From positions 558,001 through 622,000 of the forward strand of contig NZ_CP136910.1 of the NCBI RefSeq assembly GCF_033100115.1: a stretch of 64,000 bases of DNA, given 5' to 3'. The position numbers and the translations under genes were made by a program. Below are positions 1-8,285 of the stretch, piece by piece (the stretch's first letter is position 1; each line of letters begins with the position of its first letter). The DNA is from Anaerocolumna sp. AGMB13020. GTDB taxonomy: Bacteria; Bacillota; Clostridia; Lachnospirales; Lachnospiraceae. The notes under the pieces were generated by a model. It was not told the DNA's origin. It worked only from the letters and a program-made list of their open reading frames with translations, and ran no database searches.

Positions 1-624
1 GAACCTACCGGTATCAGCAGCAAGCATATCTGCTTTAATCAGACCTGCTTCAACAGACAGGTCAATTTTCCTTGCTACAAAATCCTCCGGCAAGGTAATA
101 TAGACCTCAACTGCATCGGTTCTCCTTTCCATATCATCAAGATCAATATCAACTCCAAAGACACTTAAGGTCCCTGCCTCCCCAGAGGTACTGCTCTTTT
201 CTCTGATAATCCATTTACCATCCTTTACTTCACTGACTATCCTATTCTCAGCATTCTCACTAACATCAATCGAAAAAGAATCACCTTCTCTTATCTGCAG
301 CTTTCCAGCCAGCATATTGATCTCAAGTTCCTTTATATCTTTATAAGTAATAGGATATCCAGATGTAGTATCCTTATTGTCAATGGAAGCAGCTTCTATG
401 AGATACTTTTTTGTTTCTGCATCAATTTTATAGTCAGATGTATCACTGCTATCCTCATAATCTTCATCGATCCAATGAAACCAACCATTTGCCAGATTAA
501 AATTAACGTTAGACCACTTGGCATATATCTGATTATCCATACTAAAGGCTACCACTCCCAAAATAAAGCCTATTGCTATAGCTCCTCCGGCAATTCGTAA
601 TAAATTCTTCAGAAATACCCTCAT
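1..624 (-). CDS. DUF4097-type putative adhesin/stress protein (C-terminus cut by window edge)
   Basis: An open frame starts at the ATG at 624 and runs off the left edge, giving 208 codons. The N-terminus has one hydrophobic segment (about residues 8-28), so the protein is probably membrane-anchored with the rest outside. The visible part is rich in beta-strand-like sequence (ELEIN.LAGKLQI, VEVYITLPEDF), typical of the DUF4097 beta-helix family. Its ATG overlaps the stop codon of the upstream DUF1700 gene by 4 bp (ATGA), so the two are translationally coupled. PadR, DUF1700 and DUF4097 genes often occur together in Firmicutes. No enzymatic function can be assigned. The family call rests on the partial sequence and on context. 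Confidence 0.75.
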   Translation of the reverse strand, partial: MRVFLKNLLRIAGGAIAIGFILGVVAFSMDNQIYAKWSNVNFNLANGWFHWIDEDYEDSSDTSDYKIDAETKKYLIEAASIDNKDTTSGYPITYKDIKELEINMLAGKLQIREGDSFSIDVSENAENRIVSEVKDGKWIIREKSSTSGEAGTLSVFGVDIDLDDMERRTDAVEVYITLPEDFVARKIDLSVEAGLIKADMLAADTGRF

Positions 625-1403
625 GCGTATACCCTCCTTTTTTGGAAGATCTTGTTCCAGATCATCTTAATCCAATTAAATACAGCAGGTATTGCTTTCC
701 CTGCTATCCAGATAGTGGCAATAGCAAAGAGTATTCCCACACCAAAAACTATAAGTCCACCCCCGGTTAAACTTAAGCCCAGAGCTGGTGATATGGATAA
801 TTGAAATACACCTGATAGGGCAAGCACAATACCAGTAATCAGCATGGCAACAGAGACGGCAAAAAATGCAATCCAGATACTGAAAATCGTTGCAACTACA
901 GCTACGAATAAGGCAAATATTGTTGCTGCTACCGGTATTGCCATCGGAATACCAAAAAATAAAAGAATAATCAACAGTATGGTATTTCCGGTATTATGTT
1001 TGTTCTTATAGTCTTTTGCAGTACTATTTTTGTAGTTGCTGCTATTATTTTTGTAAGAATCACGACTATCTGCTGTTGTGCTTCTCTCACTACCGTTAGT
1101 GCCGGTATCTTTATCGTTTCTTATATATCTGCTGAAAACAGGTAAATTAGTTTTTTCCTGATATGCATTATGAAAGCCGTTCTCCGAAAAATATCCTTCT
1201 TCTGTACTTCCATACTCAAGGGATTTTTTGATACTGTCTGCTACTTCCTTGGGAGATCCCAACTCCATGATTACCGTTTCTTCCTCTTCCAGTCCTGCTT
1301 CGTCAAAATAATTCCGATAGAACTCAAGAGCTTCGTTTCTTTCTTCTTCCGGAATATCCACCAGTAGATATCCCAACTCCTGTATAAACTCATTCTTTGT
1401 CAT
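621..1403 (-). CDS. DUF1700 family membrane protein
   Basis: 260 aa. Residues 1-70 form the acidic helical DUF1700-type N-domain (MTKNEFIQELGYLL, followed by a SPKEVA motif). A low-complexity Ser/Asn/Lys/Thr linker covers about residues 100-137. The C-terminal half holds three to four hydrophobic segments, ending in a basic tail. It overlaps the PadR stop by 4 bp upstream and the DUF4097 start by 4 bp downstream, so the three genes form a tight operon. Known family context: DUF1700 proteins usually accompany PadR regulators and DUF4097 proteins and are thought to act in envelope stress, but a biochemical role is not established. The product is predicted to sit in the membrane. Confidence 0.85.
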   Translation of the reverse strand: MTKNEFIQELGYLLVDIPEEERNEALEFYRNYFDEAGLEEEETVIMELGSPKEVADSIKKSLEYGSTEEGYFSENGFHNAYQEKTNLPVFSRYIRNDKDTGTNGSERSTTADSRDSYKNNSSNYKNSTAKDYKNKHNTGNTILLIILLFFGIPMAIPVAATIFALFVAVVATIFSIWIAFFAVSVAMLITGIVLALSGVFQLSISPALGLSLTGGGLIVFGVGILFAIATIWIAGKAIPAVFNWIKMIWNKIFQKRRVYA

Positions 1404-1723
1404 GAGACTTCCACCCCCACAAAAATGTTATTAATCTTAGCCGCGTAAATCTTCCATTCTTTTATATAAAGTTTTAATTGGGCTTTCCCTTTATCCGTAA
1501 TCTTGTAATATCTTCTGTTCCGGCCGTCAAATGCCTGATCATAGACTTCCAGACAATCCTCTTTCTGAAGTCGTCTGAGTACCGGGTACAGGGTGGACTC
1601 CGATATTTCAATAACCTGACGTATATCCTGGGTTATCTTATAGCCATAGGTACCTTCCTGATCTTTGGATACGATACCAAGAACAATGGCATCCAGTAAA
1701 GCTGCTCCTGTATTAAATACCAT
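1400..1723 (-). CDS. PadR family transcriptional regulator
   Basis: 107 aa winged-helix protein. The N-terminus MVFNTGAALLDAIVLGIV and the segment GTYGYKITQDI...STLYPVLRRLQKEDCLEV are the PadR DNA-binding domain, followed by the basic wing RNRRYYKITDKG. I start at the ATG at 1723 because an AGAAAGGAAGAAG ribosome site precedes it; a longer frame to 1786 has no such site. It is the first gene of the PadR-DUF1700-DUF4097 operon. A sigma-A-like promoter and an AT-rich dyad lie directly upstream, consistent with autoregulation. PadR proteins usually repress and respond to small hydrophobic or envelope-active compounds; the inducer here is unknown. Confidence 0.92.
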   Translation of the reverse strand: MVFNTGAALLDAIVLGIVSKDQEGTYGYKITQDIRQVIEISESTLYPVLRRLQKEDCLEVYDQAFDGRNRRYYKITDKGKAQLKLYIKEWKIYAAKINNIFVGVEVS

Positions 1724-1819
1724 GATAACTTCTTCCTTTCTGACAGAATTCAAATAACCCTTCATTAAATGCTCGCAATTTATCATTTTTATAATGCTGA
1801 GTATATTATCTAATCCGCT

Positions 1820-1840
1820 ATATTATATGTCGTATAATAT
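1820..1840 (-). promoter_or_regulatory. Candidate PadR operator (AT-rich dyad)
   Basis: The sequence is a perfect 7-bp inverted repeat ATATTAT / ATAATAT separated by 7 bp. It lies just downstream of the predicted start of transcription of the padR operon. The position suggests an autorepression site, which is an inference. It does not contain the ATGT-N8-ACAT form described for PadR itself. Confidence 0.45.
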
Positions 1841-1854
1841 TGTTTGATAAATAA

Positions 1855-1883
1855 AATATAAACAATCACAAAGGAATTGTCAA
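1855..1883 (-). promoter_or_regulatory. Sigma-A promoter of the padR operon
   Basis: On the minus strand TTGACA (1878-1883) is followed after exactly 17 bp by TATATT (1855-1860). The predicted transcript would start near 1848 and carry a leader of about 125 nt before padR. Confidence 0.65.
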
Positions 1884-1994
1884 GAAAAATTTGTGTTCTA
1901 ATGCTATTTTAATAAAAACCTTTTAATAATAGTTCTTGAAGCGTTTTCGAAACATTCATTCTAGACATCCCTTAACTATACAGCAGTTTTGGTG

Positions 1995-2031
1995 CAAAAA
2001 AAGAAGCACAACAGTTATCCTACCGTACTTC
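1995..2031 (-). terminator. Rho-independent terminator downstream of sdaAA
   Basis: A 7-bp stem (GAAGTAC / GTGCTTC, one G-T pair) with a 15-nt loop is followed on the minus strand by a run of seven T. It ends transcripts coming from sdaAB-sdaAA, leaving a 3' UTR of about 300 nt that contains the large inverted repeat. Confidence 0.6.
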
Positions 2032-2090
2032 TTTATCAATAATTTATATCCATAAATAAAAATCAAAAGCCTAATTTTCATCAGATTTCA

Positions 2091-2304
2091 GGTGAAATGT
2101 ACAAACCAGAAAGAACGAATGCGCCTATGGAAAGGTATTAGAAGTCCTTTTCCCTGGATATTTTGTGCTATATCATAAAGCAGATTGTCTGAGCGCAGCG
2201 AGTTTTCTGCTTTATGATATGTCAAGCGCAAAATATCCAGGGAATTAGGACTTCTTATACCTTGGAATCGAAGCATGAGTTTTTTCTGGTTTGTACATTT
2301 TACC
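2091..2304. repeat. 214-bp imperfect inverted repeat (giant hairpin)
   Basis: Arms at about 2091-2184 and 2206-2304 are complementary over nearly their whole length with scattered mismatches and short indels. Matching blocks include AAATGTACAAACCAGAAA, AGAAGTCC, CCCTGGATATTTTG and ATATCATAAAGCAGA. The 21-nt loop contains GAGCGCAGCGAG, itself nearly palindromic. No convincing ORF lies inside. It sits between the sdaAA stop and its terminator, so it would be transcribed in the 3' UTR. It looks like a MITE-type or other dispersed intergenic element, but I have only one copy here. Confidence 0.8.
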
Positions 2305-2330
2305 GTCCCTTGCCAAACACTAACTATCTA

Positions 2331-3203
2331 TCAATTACAAAGCCCGCACAAAGCACAAGCACTTGGTGCCGCTGCCATACCCCCAAGAGCAGTTTCCCGA
2401 AGCTCACCCGGAAGTCCTTTCCCCACGCGGTACATAACATTGACTGCCTCATCAAAAGGCACTACATTTCGAATTCCGCTCAAAGCCAGCTCTGCTGATA
2501 TTAATGCATTTGATACACCTATTGCATTTCTCTGCTGACAAGGTGCTTCCACCAGTCCACCGATCGGGTCACAAACCAACCCCAGAAGATTAGAAATTGC
2601 ACTGGTCGCCGCATGAAGGCTGCTCTCAGGGCTTCCACCCAGTAGTTCTGTAACCGCTGAGGCTGCCATGGCAGAAGCACTGCCAACCTCTGCCTGACAG
2701 CCACCTTCCGCACCGGCAATGGTCGCATTGTAGGTTATCAAATATCCTATAGCACCAGCGTGGAACAGGGCCATAATCATTTCCTTATCCGAAAAGCCAT
2801 ACTCCTCCTGCATCGCAAGAAAGGTACCGGGTATAACACCCGAAGCACCAGCCGTTGGCGCAGCAACAATCAGTCCCATAGAACTGTTAACTTCAAGAAC
2901 GCCCATAGCATAGGATATTGCCTTTGACATCAGCCCTCCGCAGGCAGATGGGTCACCGGACATTCTTCTTTGTGTCAGTTTTAAAGCTTCTCCGCCAATT
3001 AATCCCCCCATGGATTTAAGCTTTTTTGTAAGAGCATCTTTAGCAGATGCCTTCATGATATTCCAGGAATGTTCCATTCTTAATAATACCGTATCCCTGT
3101 CAGTCTGACTGATTTCCATCTCTCTTAGCAGCATAACCTCAGAAATGGGTATTTGATTCTCCTTGCATAATTGTAGCAGCACTTTTCCTGTTTTAAATTC
3201 CAT
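2331..3203 (-). CDS. sdaAA: L-serine dehydratase, iron-sulfur-dependent, alpha subunit
   Basis: 290 aa, the usual length of the clostridial alpha subunit. It deaminates L-serine to pyruvate and ammonia with a [4Fe-4S] cluster. Cysteines expected for the cluster are visible in SGDPSACGG, EAPCQQRN and the C-terminal SACALCGLCN. Glycine-rich stretches such as AAPTAGASGVIPG and GGLVEAPCQQRNA match the SDH alpha fold. It lies 22 bp downstream of sdaAB, so the two are cotranscribed. Downstream are a 214-bp inverted repeat and a terminator. The proposed start has a GGAG site at a rather long spacing of 12 nt. The product is cytoplasmic, oxygen-sensitive and part of fermentative amino-acid use. Confidence 0.95.
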   Translation of the reverse strand: MEFKTGKVLLQLCKENQIPISEVMLLREMEISQTDRDTVLLRMEHSWNIMKASAKDALTKKLKSMGGLIGGEALKLTQRRMSGDPSACGGLMSKAISYAMGVLEVNSSMGLIVAAPTAGASGVIPGTFLAMQEEYGFSDKEMIMALFHAGAIGYLITYNATIAGAEGGCQAEVGSASAMAASAVTELLGGSPESSLHAATSAISNLLGLVCDPIGGLVEAPCQQRNAIGVSNALISAELALSGIRNVVPFDEAVNVMYRVGKGLPGELRETALGGMAAAPSACALCGLCN

Positions 3204-3225
3204 CTTCTGTTTTGTCTCCTACTCT

Positions 3226-3906
3226 TTATAGCTTTTCAATCAGAAAGGCCTGATATATATTGGGTAAATCTTCTATTTCATCTATTACTGCTGCTTCAAT
3301 AATATCATCAGCTTCAATTATGGAATAAGCAATCGCACCTTTATTTTCTCTGTATAGTTTCATAAATGCAATATTAATTGAAAATTGTCCCAGAATATGA
3401 GTAACTGCTGCAACCACACCTGGTAAATCTCTGTGTTTAATCACAAGTGTATAATAATCACCCGACAAATCAATCTCCACACCATTGATTTTCTTAAGTT
3501 CTGCTCTTCCACCGCCAACAGAGATACCAGTAACGGAGGTTTTCTCACCCTTTTCATCTATTATAAGGATGTCAACCGTATTCGGATGAATATCCTTCTC
3601 TTCTTTGTTTATGATAAAATCATAAGCTAAACCGGCAACCTCTGCATAATGAAAGGATTCTTTAATCCTTCCATCCTCCGTATCATAACCTAAAATCCCT
3701 GCTACCAGAGCTCTGTCCGTACCATGTCCTCTATATGTCATGGCAAATGATCCATATAAAGTAAAAACCACCTGCTTAATCGGATTTTTCACCATATTGG
3801 CGGCAAGTCTTGCTATTCTTAATGCTCCCGCCGTATGAGAACTTGAAGGCCCTATCATATTGGGGCCGATAATATCAAATACACTGATTTCTTTCGATGA
3901 ATACAT
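3226..3906 (-). CDS. sdaAB: L-serine dehydratase, iron-sulfur-dependent, beta subunit
   Basis: 226 aa when started at the ATG at 3906, which is preceded by GAAAGGTG; the frame extends upstream to 3981 without a better ribosome site. The N-terminal part carries the SDH beta motif SVFDIIGPNMIGPSSSHTAGA. The C-terminal 75 residues look like an ACT domain (YYTLVIKHRDLPGVVAAVTHILGQ), a ligand-binding or interaction module known in this family. It pairs with SdaAA, encoded 22 bp downstream, to form the active enzyme. Nothing looks truncated. Its own promoter was not clearly recognised in the AT-rich upstream region. Confidence 0.93.
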   Translation of the reverse strand: MYSSKEISVFDIIGPNMIGPSSSHTAGALRIARLAANMVKNPIKQVVFTLYGSFAMTYRGHGTDRALVAGILGYDTEDGRIKESFHYAEVAGLAYDFIINKEEKDIHPNTVDILIIDEKGEKTSVTGISVGGGRAELKKINGVEIDLSGDYYTLVIKHRDLPGVVAAVTHILGQFSINIAFMKLYRENKGAIAYSIIEADDIIEAAVIDEIEDLPNIYQAFLIEKL

Positions 3907-4056
3907 GCGAACACCTTTCATATTCAAGCCGTTAAATAAGCTGTCCTTTTTGTTTTCTGTAATTATATAAGAGTATAGCACAAAATACCAGAAATTAATA
4001 CAGCATACCTGACGATAATCACCACGAATACAAAATGGAATTGCTTGATAATAACT

Positions 4057-4107
4057 AGGGTGCGTCTGAAAATTGCATGTGCCGGACTGAAGGTTTTACT
4101 TTGTGGG
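4057..4107 (+). repeat. Dispersed MITE-like repeat, copy 1 (partial)
   Basis: The stretch starts AGGGTGCGTCTGAAA and continues through TTGCATGTGCCGGACTGAAG. The complement of 12652-12721 carries closely similar sequence (AGGGTATCTGAA, then TTGCCTGTGCCGGACGAAG). The far end of this copy has no recognisable inverted terminus. The rest of the 328-bp gap between sdaAB and the ABC permease holds only the terminator listed next. Confidence 0.55.
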
Positions 4108-4179
4108 AGGTATTCCGTGGTGTTCATTCAACTGCCAGGTATAACTATAGCTTATTACCTTTAACTAAAACCGGAGTAT

Positions 4180-4222
4180 AAAAAATCCCCCTCTGCTTTC
4201 ATTTACCGAAAACTTCGGGGGT
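4180..4222 (-). terminator. Terminator of the bceAB-like transcript
   Basis: On the minus strand CCCCC and GGGGG arms enclose a loop with a nested CCGAA/TTCGG stem, and the structure is followed by ATTTTTT. It lies 13 bp after the permease stop codon. Confidence 0.6.
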
Positions 4223-4234
4223 ATCTCTATCGAT

Positions 4235-6253
4235 TTAGAATTTAATGATTCGGTAATAAGTCCTTGCGGTAAATTTATATACACATACATAAATGACTGC
4301 AAATATAACACCTGAGCCAATAATGCAAACAGTTGAAAGCATTGTGTCAAACAGGTAGAAGGATTCAAGCATTTTTATTATCATATGTCTGGCAGCGCTA
4401 AGATGAAGAACTGCTGCTGCAAGAGGAAGGAAGAATACCAGCAGAATCTGTCTGCTTATGGTCTTTTTCACTTCTCTATCATCCATTCCTACTTTCTGAA
4501 GTATTTCATATCGTTCTCTATCGTCATATCCTTCTGAAACCTGCTTAAAATAGATAATCAGAACTGTAGCACATAAAAACATGATCGTAAAGAATATCCC
4601 AAGAAAGAGTAGCCCTCCGAAAAGCCCGTAATCCTCTTGCCGTCTTAAGTCAATTGAAGATACAGTAATTGTATTGCCTTCTGCTGCACTTATTAACTTC
4701 TCTTTAAGATTGTAGGTAAATTCCAGCTGATCTTTTTCATTTCCTTCCATATTCAGAATGAATTTGTAACTACTAGCATCATCCCACTTCTGCTGATAAT
4801 AATTCTCCAGGAGTTTTTCAGCATTCTGTTCATCGGCTGTAATAAGGAATATATCTGTAACCGGAGTATTTTTCCCTTTGTTAAAGACTGTATCAATTAA
4901 TGTATCCTTTATAACATAGTCCTTATCAAGTGTCTTCATATCTATCAGTTTAAGATCCTCTTTATCCGTTAATAATAACACTTCCTTATCCGCAAGTTCC
5001 CGGTTATCACCAGTTACAGCTATATATTCTGCTAAAGGAACCACTTGCAACCCACGAATCTGAGACCATAACTCATACATCGGGGTATCCCTGTCAATTT
5101 CAGGGCTATTATACGGTAATATCTTACCATTAAGTAAAAACACAGATGAAGTAGCCGCCCTGTTATACCTATAGAAATCCTGAATCATTATTCCTTTTGC
5201 ACTTGCTTCTTTATCAATAATATCATTTATACTGTTTATCTTCTCCTCTGATAGCCGGTCGTGTATTATAATCTCAAGGTCATTGGGATTATTGTACCTT
5301 ATAATATCCTCCTGTCCCAGATAAAGAGCAACACAGGTGGATATTGTTACGAGAACCATTGTTGAGAGAATACAGATATTAGCCAGACCTGCAGCATTCT
5401 GCTTCATACGGTGGAATAAACCGGAAATGGCAATGAAATTTTTCGCCTTGTAATAGAATTTCTTCCGACTCTTTAACCGATGTAAGACAAACTGGCTTCC
5501 AGCCTGGAACAGTAAGTTCGTAGCCACTATTACCATAAGAACAGCAACAAAGAATTGGTTGAGAGCTGCGCCACCATTTTTTACGGTATTCGCCATATAA
5601 TAAGCAGTAACCAATAATGCTGTTCCTATTAAGGTCTTTAACAGGACAAAGCGTACTTTCTTCTCACCGACCTGCTCTCCTTTCAGCAGATCAATGGGGT
5701 TAGCAGTCCTTACTTGTATGAAATTAAATGCTGTGGTTAAGACGAATATAATCGCAAACAACACTGTAGTTATTGAAAAAGGTTGCCAGTTTAAGGAAAA
5801 ATGGCTGTCAGGAGACACCTTTAAAGTTTTCAGCAGCAATAAAAATATCAGATTTCCGAACACACAACTGGATACAATACCAAGTACCAGGGATATAGAG
5901 CTTAATATAAAGTTCTCAAAAATAATAATACGGCTTATATGTCTTTTCTCAAGCCCCAGTATTCCATAAAGTCCGAATTCTTTCTTTCTTCTTTTTATCA
6001 GGAAACTGTTGATATATAACATGAATATGATCGTGGTTATACTCATTATGATCATACCTAAGGCAAACATTGTCTTTATACTGTCTTTTTCTGGAACATT
6101 TTTTAACCCGTCAGTGGTCATAAGGGTGACTACCATAAAATAAATAGCAGAAAAGATGATATAGGATATGGCATAAGGAACATACATCCCCTTGTCTCTT
6201 CTCAGATTAGCAGCTGCCATTCGTAAGTAAAAGTTCTTAGCCAATGTCAGCAC
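4235..6253 (-). CDS. BceB-type ABC transporter permease
   Basis: 672 aa, the size of BceB/VraG permeases that protect against peptide antibiotics targeting lipid II-cycle intermediates. The layout fits ten membrane segments: one near residues 25-48, groups of three up to about residue 300, and a large soluble extracellular domain of roughly 200 residues before the last three segments. FtsX-type sequence is visible near the N-terminus (NLRRDKGMYVPYAISYIIFS). The gene overlaps its ATPase partner by 17 bp. Next to it are the kinase and response regulator, so the whole module senses and exports or detaches a peptide antibiotic. The substrate cannot be read from sequence. Confidence 0.9.
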   Translation of the reverse strand: MLTLAKNFYLRMAAANLRRDKGMYVPYAISYIIFSAIYFMVVTLMTTDGLKNVPEKDSIKTMFALGMIIMSITTIIFMLYINSFLIKRRKKEFGLYGILGLEKRHISRIIIFENFILSSISLVLGIVSSCVFGNLIFLLLLKTLKVSPDSHFSLNWQPFSITTVLFAIIFVLTTAFNFIQVRTANPIDLLKGEQVGEKKVRFVLLKTLIGTALLVTAYYMANTVKNGGAALNQFFVAVLMVIVATNLLFQAGSQFVLHRLKSRKKFYYKAKNFIAISGLFHRMKQNAAGLANICILSTMVLVTISTCVALYLGQEDIIRYNNPNDLEIIIHDRLSEEKINSINDIIDKEASAKGIMIQDFYRYNRAATSSVFLLNGKILPYNSPEIDRDTPMYELWSQIRGLQVVPLAEYIAVTGDNRELADKEVLLLTDKEDLKLIDMKTLDKDYVIKDTLIDTVFNKGKNTPVTDIFLITADEQNAEKLLENYYQQKWDDASSYKFILNMEGNEKDQLEFTYNLKEKLISAAEGNTITVSSIDLRRQEDYGLFGGLLFLGIFFTIMFLCATVLIIYFKQVSEGYDDRERYEILQKVGMDDREVKKTISRQILLVFFLPLAAAVLHLSAARHMIIKMLESFYLFDTMLSTVCIIGSGVIFAVIYVCVYKFTARTYYRIIKF

Positions 6254-7004
6254 CCCCCTCTGACAGCACTGACAGATTAGAGACTATTTTATCAAAGAAT
6301 TCTTTCTTGTTATCCGCGCCTTTATATACCTGGCTGAAAAGCTCCCCATCTTTGATGAACAGGACTCTTCTGGCATAACTTGCTGCCATGGCACTGTGCG
6401 TTACCATAAGGATTGTCTGACCATTCTTGTTCAGTTCTTCAAAGAGTGACAGTACCAGCGTAGATGCTTTTGAGTCCAAGGCACCGGTAGGTTCATCTGC
6501 CAGTATCAATTTGGGATTGGTTATAACCGCTCTGGCCATAGCCGTTCTTTGCTTCTCTCCTCCTGATACCTCATAAGGGAATTTCTCCAGAAGTTTCTCA
6601 ATCCCAAGCCGCTTTACCAGGGGCAGGAGTCTTTCTTCCATAGACTCTACTGATTCTCCTGAAAGTACCAAAGGAAGCAGAATATTATCTTTTACCGAGA
6701 AGTTATCTAATAGATTAAAGTCCTGAAATACAAACCCGAGGTTCATTCTTCGAAAGGCTGACAATTCTCTGTCCTTTATGACTGACAGACCCTTGCCCTC
6801 CAGATAGATCTCTCCCGAAGTAGGTTTATCCAAAGATGCTATGATATTGAGTAAGGTAGTCTTACCAGAGCCGGAAGCTCCCATAATAGCAATAAACTCA
6901 CCTTTAGCAATGTCAAAGCTGACATCATTCAGGGCACTAACTTTCTGCCCGCCTAACCTGGTACTGTATACTTTTTTAAGATTTTGAACCTGTAATAATT
7001 CCAT
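6237..7004 (-). CDS. BceA-type ABC transporter ATP-binding protein
   Basis: 255 aa from the ATG at 7004, chosen because AAAGGCAGG precedes it; the frame has another ATG 18 bp upstream. Walker A is GASGSGKTT (about residues 43-50), the Q-loop is FVFQDFNLLDNF, the signature is VSGGEKQR and Walker B is LILADEPTGALD. This is the MacB/BceA class of ATPase serving FtsX-type permeases. The 3' end overlaps the permease gene by 17 bp. About 130 bp upstream is a near-exact BceR-type box, indicating induction by the adjacent two-component system. Confidence 0.92.
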   Translation of the reverse strand: MELLQVQNLKKVYSTRLGGQKVSALNDVSFDIAKGEFIAIMGASGSGKTTLLNIIASLDKPTSGEIYLEGKGLSVIKDRELSAFRRMNLGFVFQDFNLLDNFSVKDNILLPLVLSGESVESMEERLLPLVKRLGIEKLLEKFPYEVSGGEKQRTAMARAVITNPKLILADEPTGALDSKASTLVLSLFEELNKNGQTILMVTHSAMAASYARRVLFIKDGELFSQVYKGADNKKEFFDKIVSNLSVLSEGGADIG

Positions 7005-7134
7005 GTTGATCCTGCCTTTCATTTACTGCTGTTTTATTAAATTCATAACCAGAACTCCGTTGTTCTTATGCATTCATTATAACGAAAGGCTTCTCCTGTT
7101 TCCATCGATTAACATTACATATATAAATTTAAAC

Positions 7135-7148
7135 TTACAATCTTGTCA
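7135..7148 (-). promoter_or_regulatory. Candidate BceR-type response-regulator box upstream of the transporter genes
   Basis: The minus strand reads TGACAAGATTGTAA, an exact match to the TNACA-N4-TGTAA consensus reported for Bce-type regulators. It sits in the 294-bp gap between the kinase gene and the ATPase gene, the expected place for the inducible transporter promoter. The AT-rich stretch just downstream (TATATATGTAATG) could provide the -10 element. Confidence 0.6.
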
Positions 7149-7159
7149 CATTTTAAGCA

Positions 7160-7189
7160 GCTTTGAACTAGGCTGCTTTGAACTAGGCT
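7160..7189. repeat. 15-bp tandem duplication
   Basis: GCTTTGAACTAGGCT occurs twice head to tail with no mismatch, directly upstream (minus-strand sense) of the BceR-type box. A degenerate third piece (AATCTGAAC) follows. It may affect promoter spacing or simply be a slippage duplication. Confidence 0.75.
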
Positions 7190-7298
7190 AATCTGAACCC
7201 CCGCCGCACCATCCAGACCATATTCTGTTTCAGTAAATTGCAGAAATATACTATAAAAAGAAGCGTCCAACTCTGTTAAGCCAGGTTTCTTACAACCC

Positions 7299-8285
7299 TT
7301 AATCAAATATCTCAACGGGGTTTTCAGGAAATTCTAGAATAGCTTTTGTACCTAAGCCAAGCTTTGATTTAATAATAATACGGATTGAAATAGCATCCGC
7401 AACCTTTTTAGACAAATACAGGCCGATACCACTGGCCTTCTTATCCAGCCTGCCATTATAACCGGTGTAGCCTTTCTCAAATATCCTCTCAAGGTCTTCC
7501 GGTCTGATACCTATACCTGTATCTTCTATTACAAGTTTGTTCGCATCCGCATAGATTGCTATTCCACCTTTATTCGTATATTTAATTGCATTGGATAACA
7601 GCTGTTCAATGATAAATGAAATCCACTTACTGTCTGTCAGAGCATAAAAGCTTGAAGGTTCTATGGTTACACTTAATTTTTTATTGATAAAAAGTGAGGC
7701 ATACTTTTTTACACTTGTTCTGATGATTTCAATAAGTTCATATTCTCGAATAACAAGGTCGGAAGCCAGATTCTTAATTTTTACATATTGCAGTGCCATT
7801 TCAACATATTGCTCTATCTTAAATAACTCTCCTTCAATAATCCTATTATCCAAGGAACTCCGGCTGTTTTTTATTGTTAGTTCCATAGCTGCTATTGGAG
7901 TCTTAATCTGATGCATCCACATCGTATAATACTCCATCTGCTCCCGGTAGTCCTTCTCCATGGCCAGCAGGTTCGCCTTCATGTCATTATATAGGTTTGT
8001 AATTATCTCCTGATAGCTCGATTCCAGTGCATTACATGAAAGCGGCAGCTCCATAAGCTCCAGCTTTTTATTCTCAATAATAACCTTTAACCTTCTCCAT
8101 CTTTTCTGATAAAAATAGATATCAATAATAATATAAACCAGCACAATAAAGGAATAGAGTATCAATGCATAAAGAATGGATATCAATTCATGAGCGTAAA
8201 GAAAACTGACTAAAGGAAAAATAATCCACAATATCAGTAACAGCAATATAAGATTAATGCGGTATTTTAGATAGTCCTTAATCAT
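7299..8285 (-). CDS. BceS-type intramembrane-sensing histidine kinase
   Basis: 328 aa. Two membrane helices (about residues 11-31 and 36-58) are joined by only a few residues, so there is no extracellular sensor domain, as in the intramembrane-sensing kinases that work with BceAB transporters. The H-box is YTMWMHQIKTPI with His125. The ATPase domain shows a G1 box DTGIGIRPEDLERIFEKGYTG and a G2 region ASGIGLYLSKK. The start overlaps the response-regulator gene by 8 bp. In this family the signal comes from the partner transporter, encoded downstream here. The product phosphorylates the regulator encoded by 8278-8952. Confidence 0.93.
   Translation of the reverse strand: MIKDYLKYRINLILLLLILWIIFPLVSFLYAHELISILYALILYSFIVLVYIIIDIYFYQKRWRRLKVIIENKKLELMELPLSCNALESSYQEIITNLYNDMKANLLAMEKDYREQMEYYTMWMHQIKTPIAAMELTIKNSRSSLDNRIIEGELFKIEQYVEMALQYVKIKNLASDLVIREYELIEIIRTSVKKYASLFINKKLSVTIEPSSFYALTDSKWISFIIEQLLSNAIKYTNKGGIAIYADANKLVIEDTGIGIRPEDLERIFEKGYTGYNGRLDKKASGIGLYLSKKVADAISIRIIIKSKLGLGTKAILEFPENPVEIFD

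Noticed and set aside
1936..1953. cre-like sequence near GAAGCGTTTTCGAA
   Set aside because: At least two mismatches to the consensus and not placed at a suitable promoter.
2214..2538. Short plus-strand frames in the serine dehydratase 3' region
   Set aside because: They read through the inverted repeat and antisense to sdaAA without ribosome sites.
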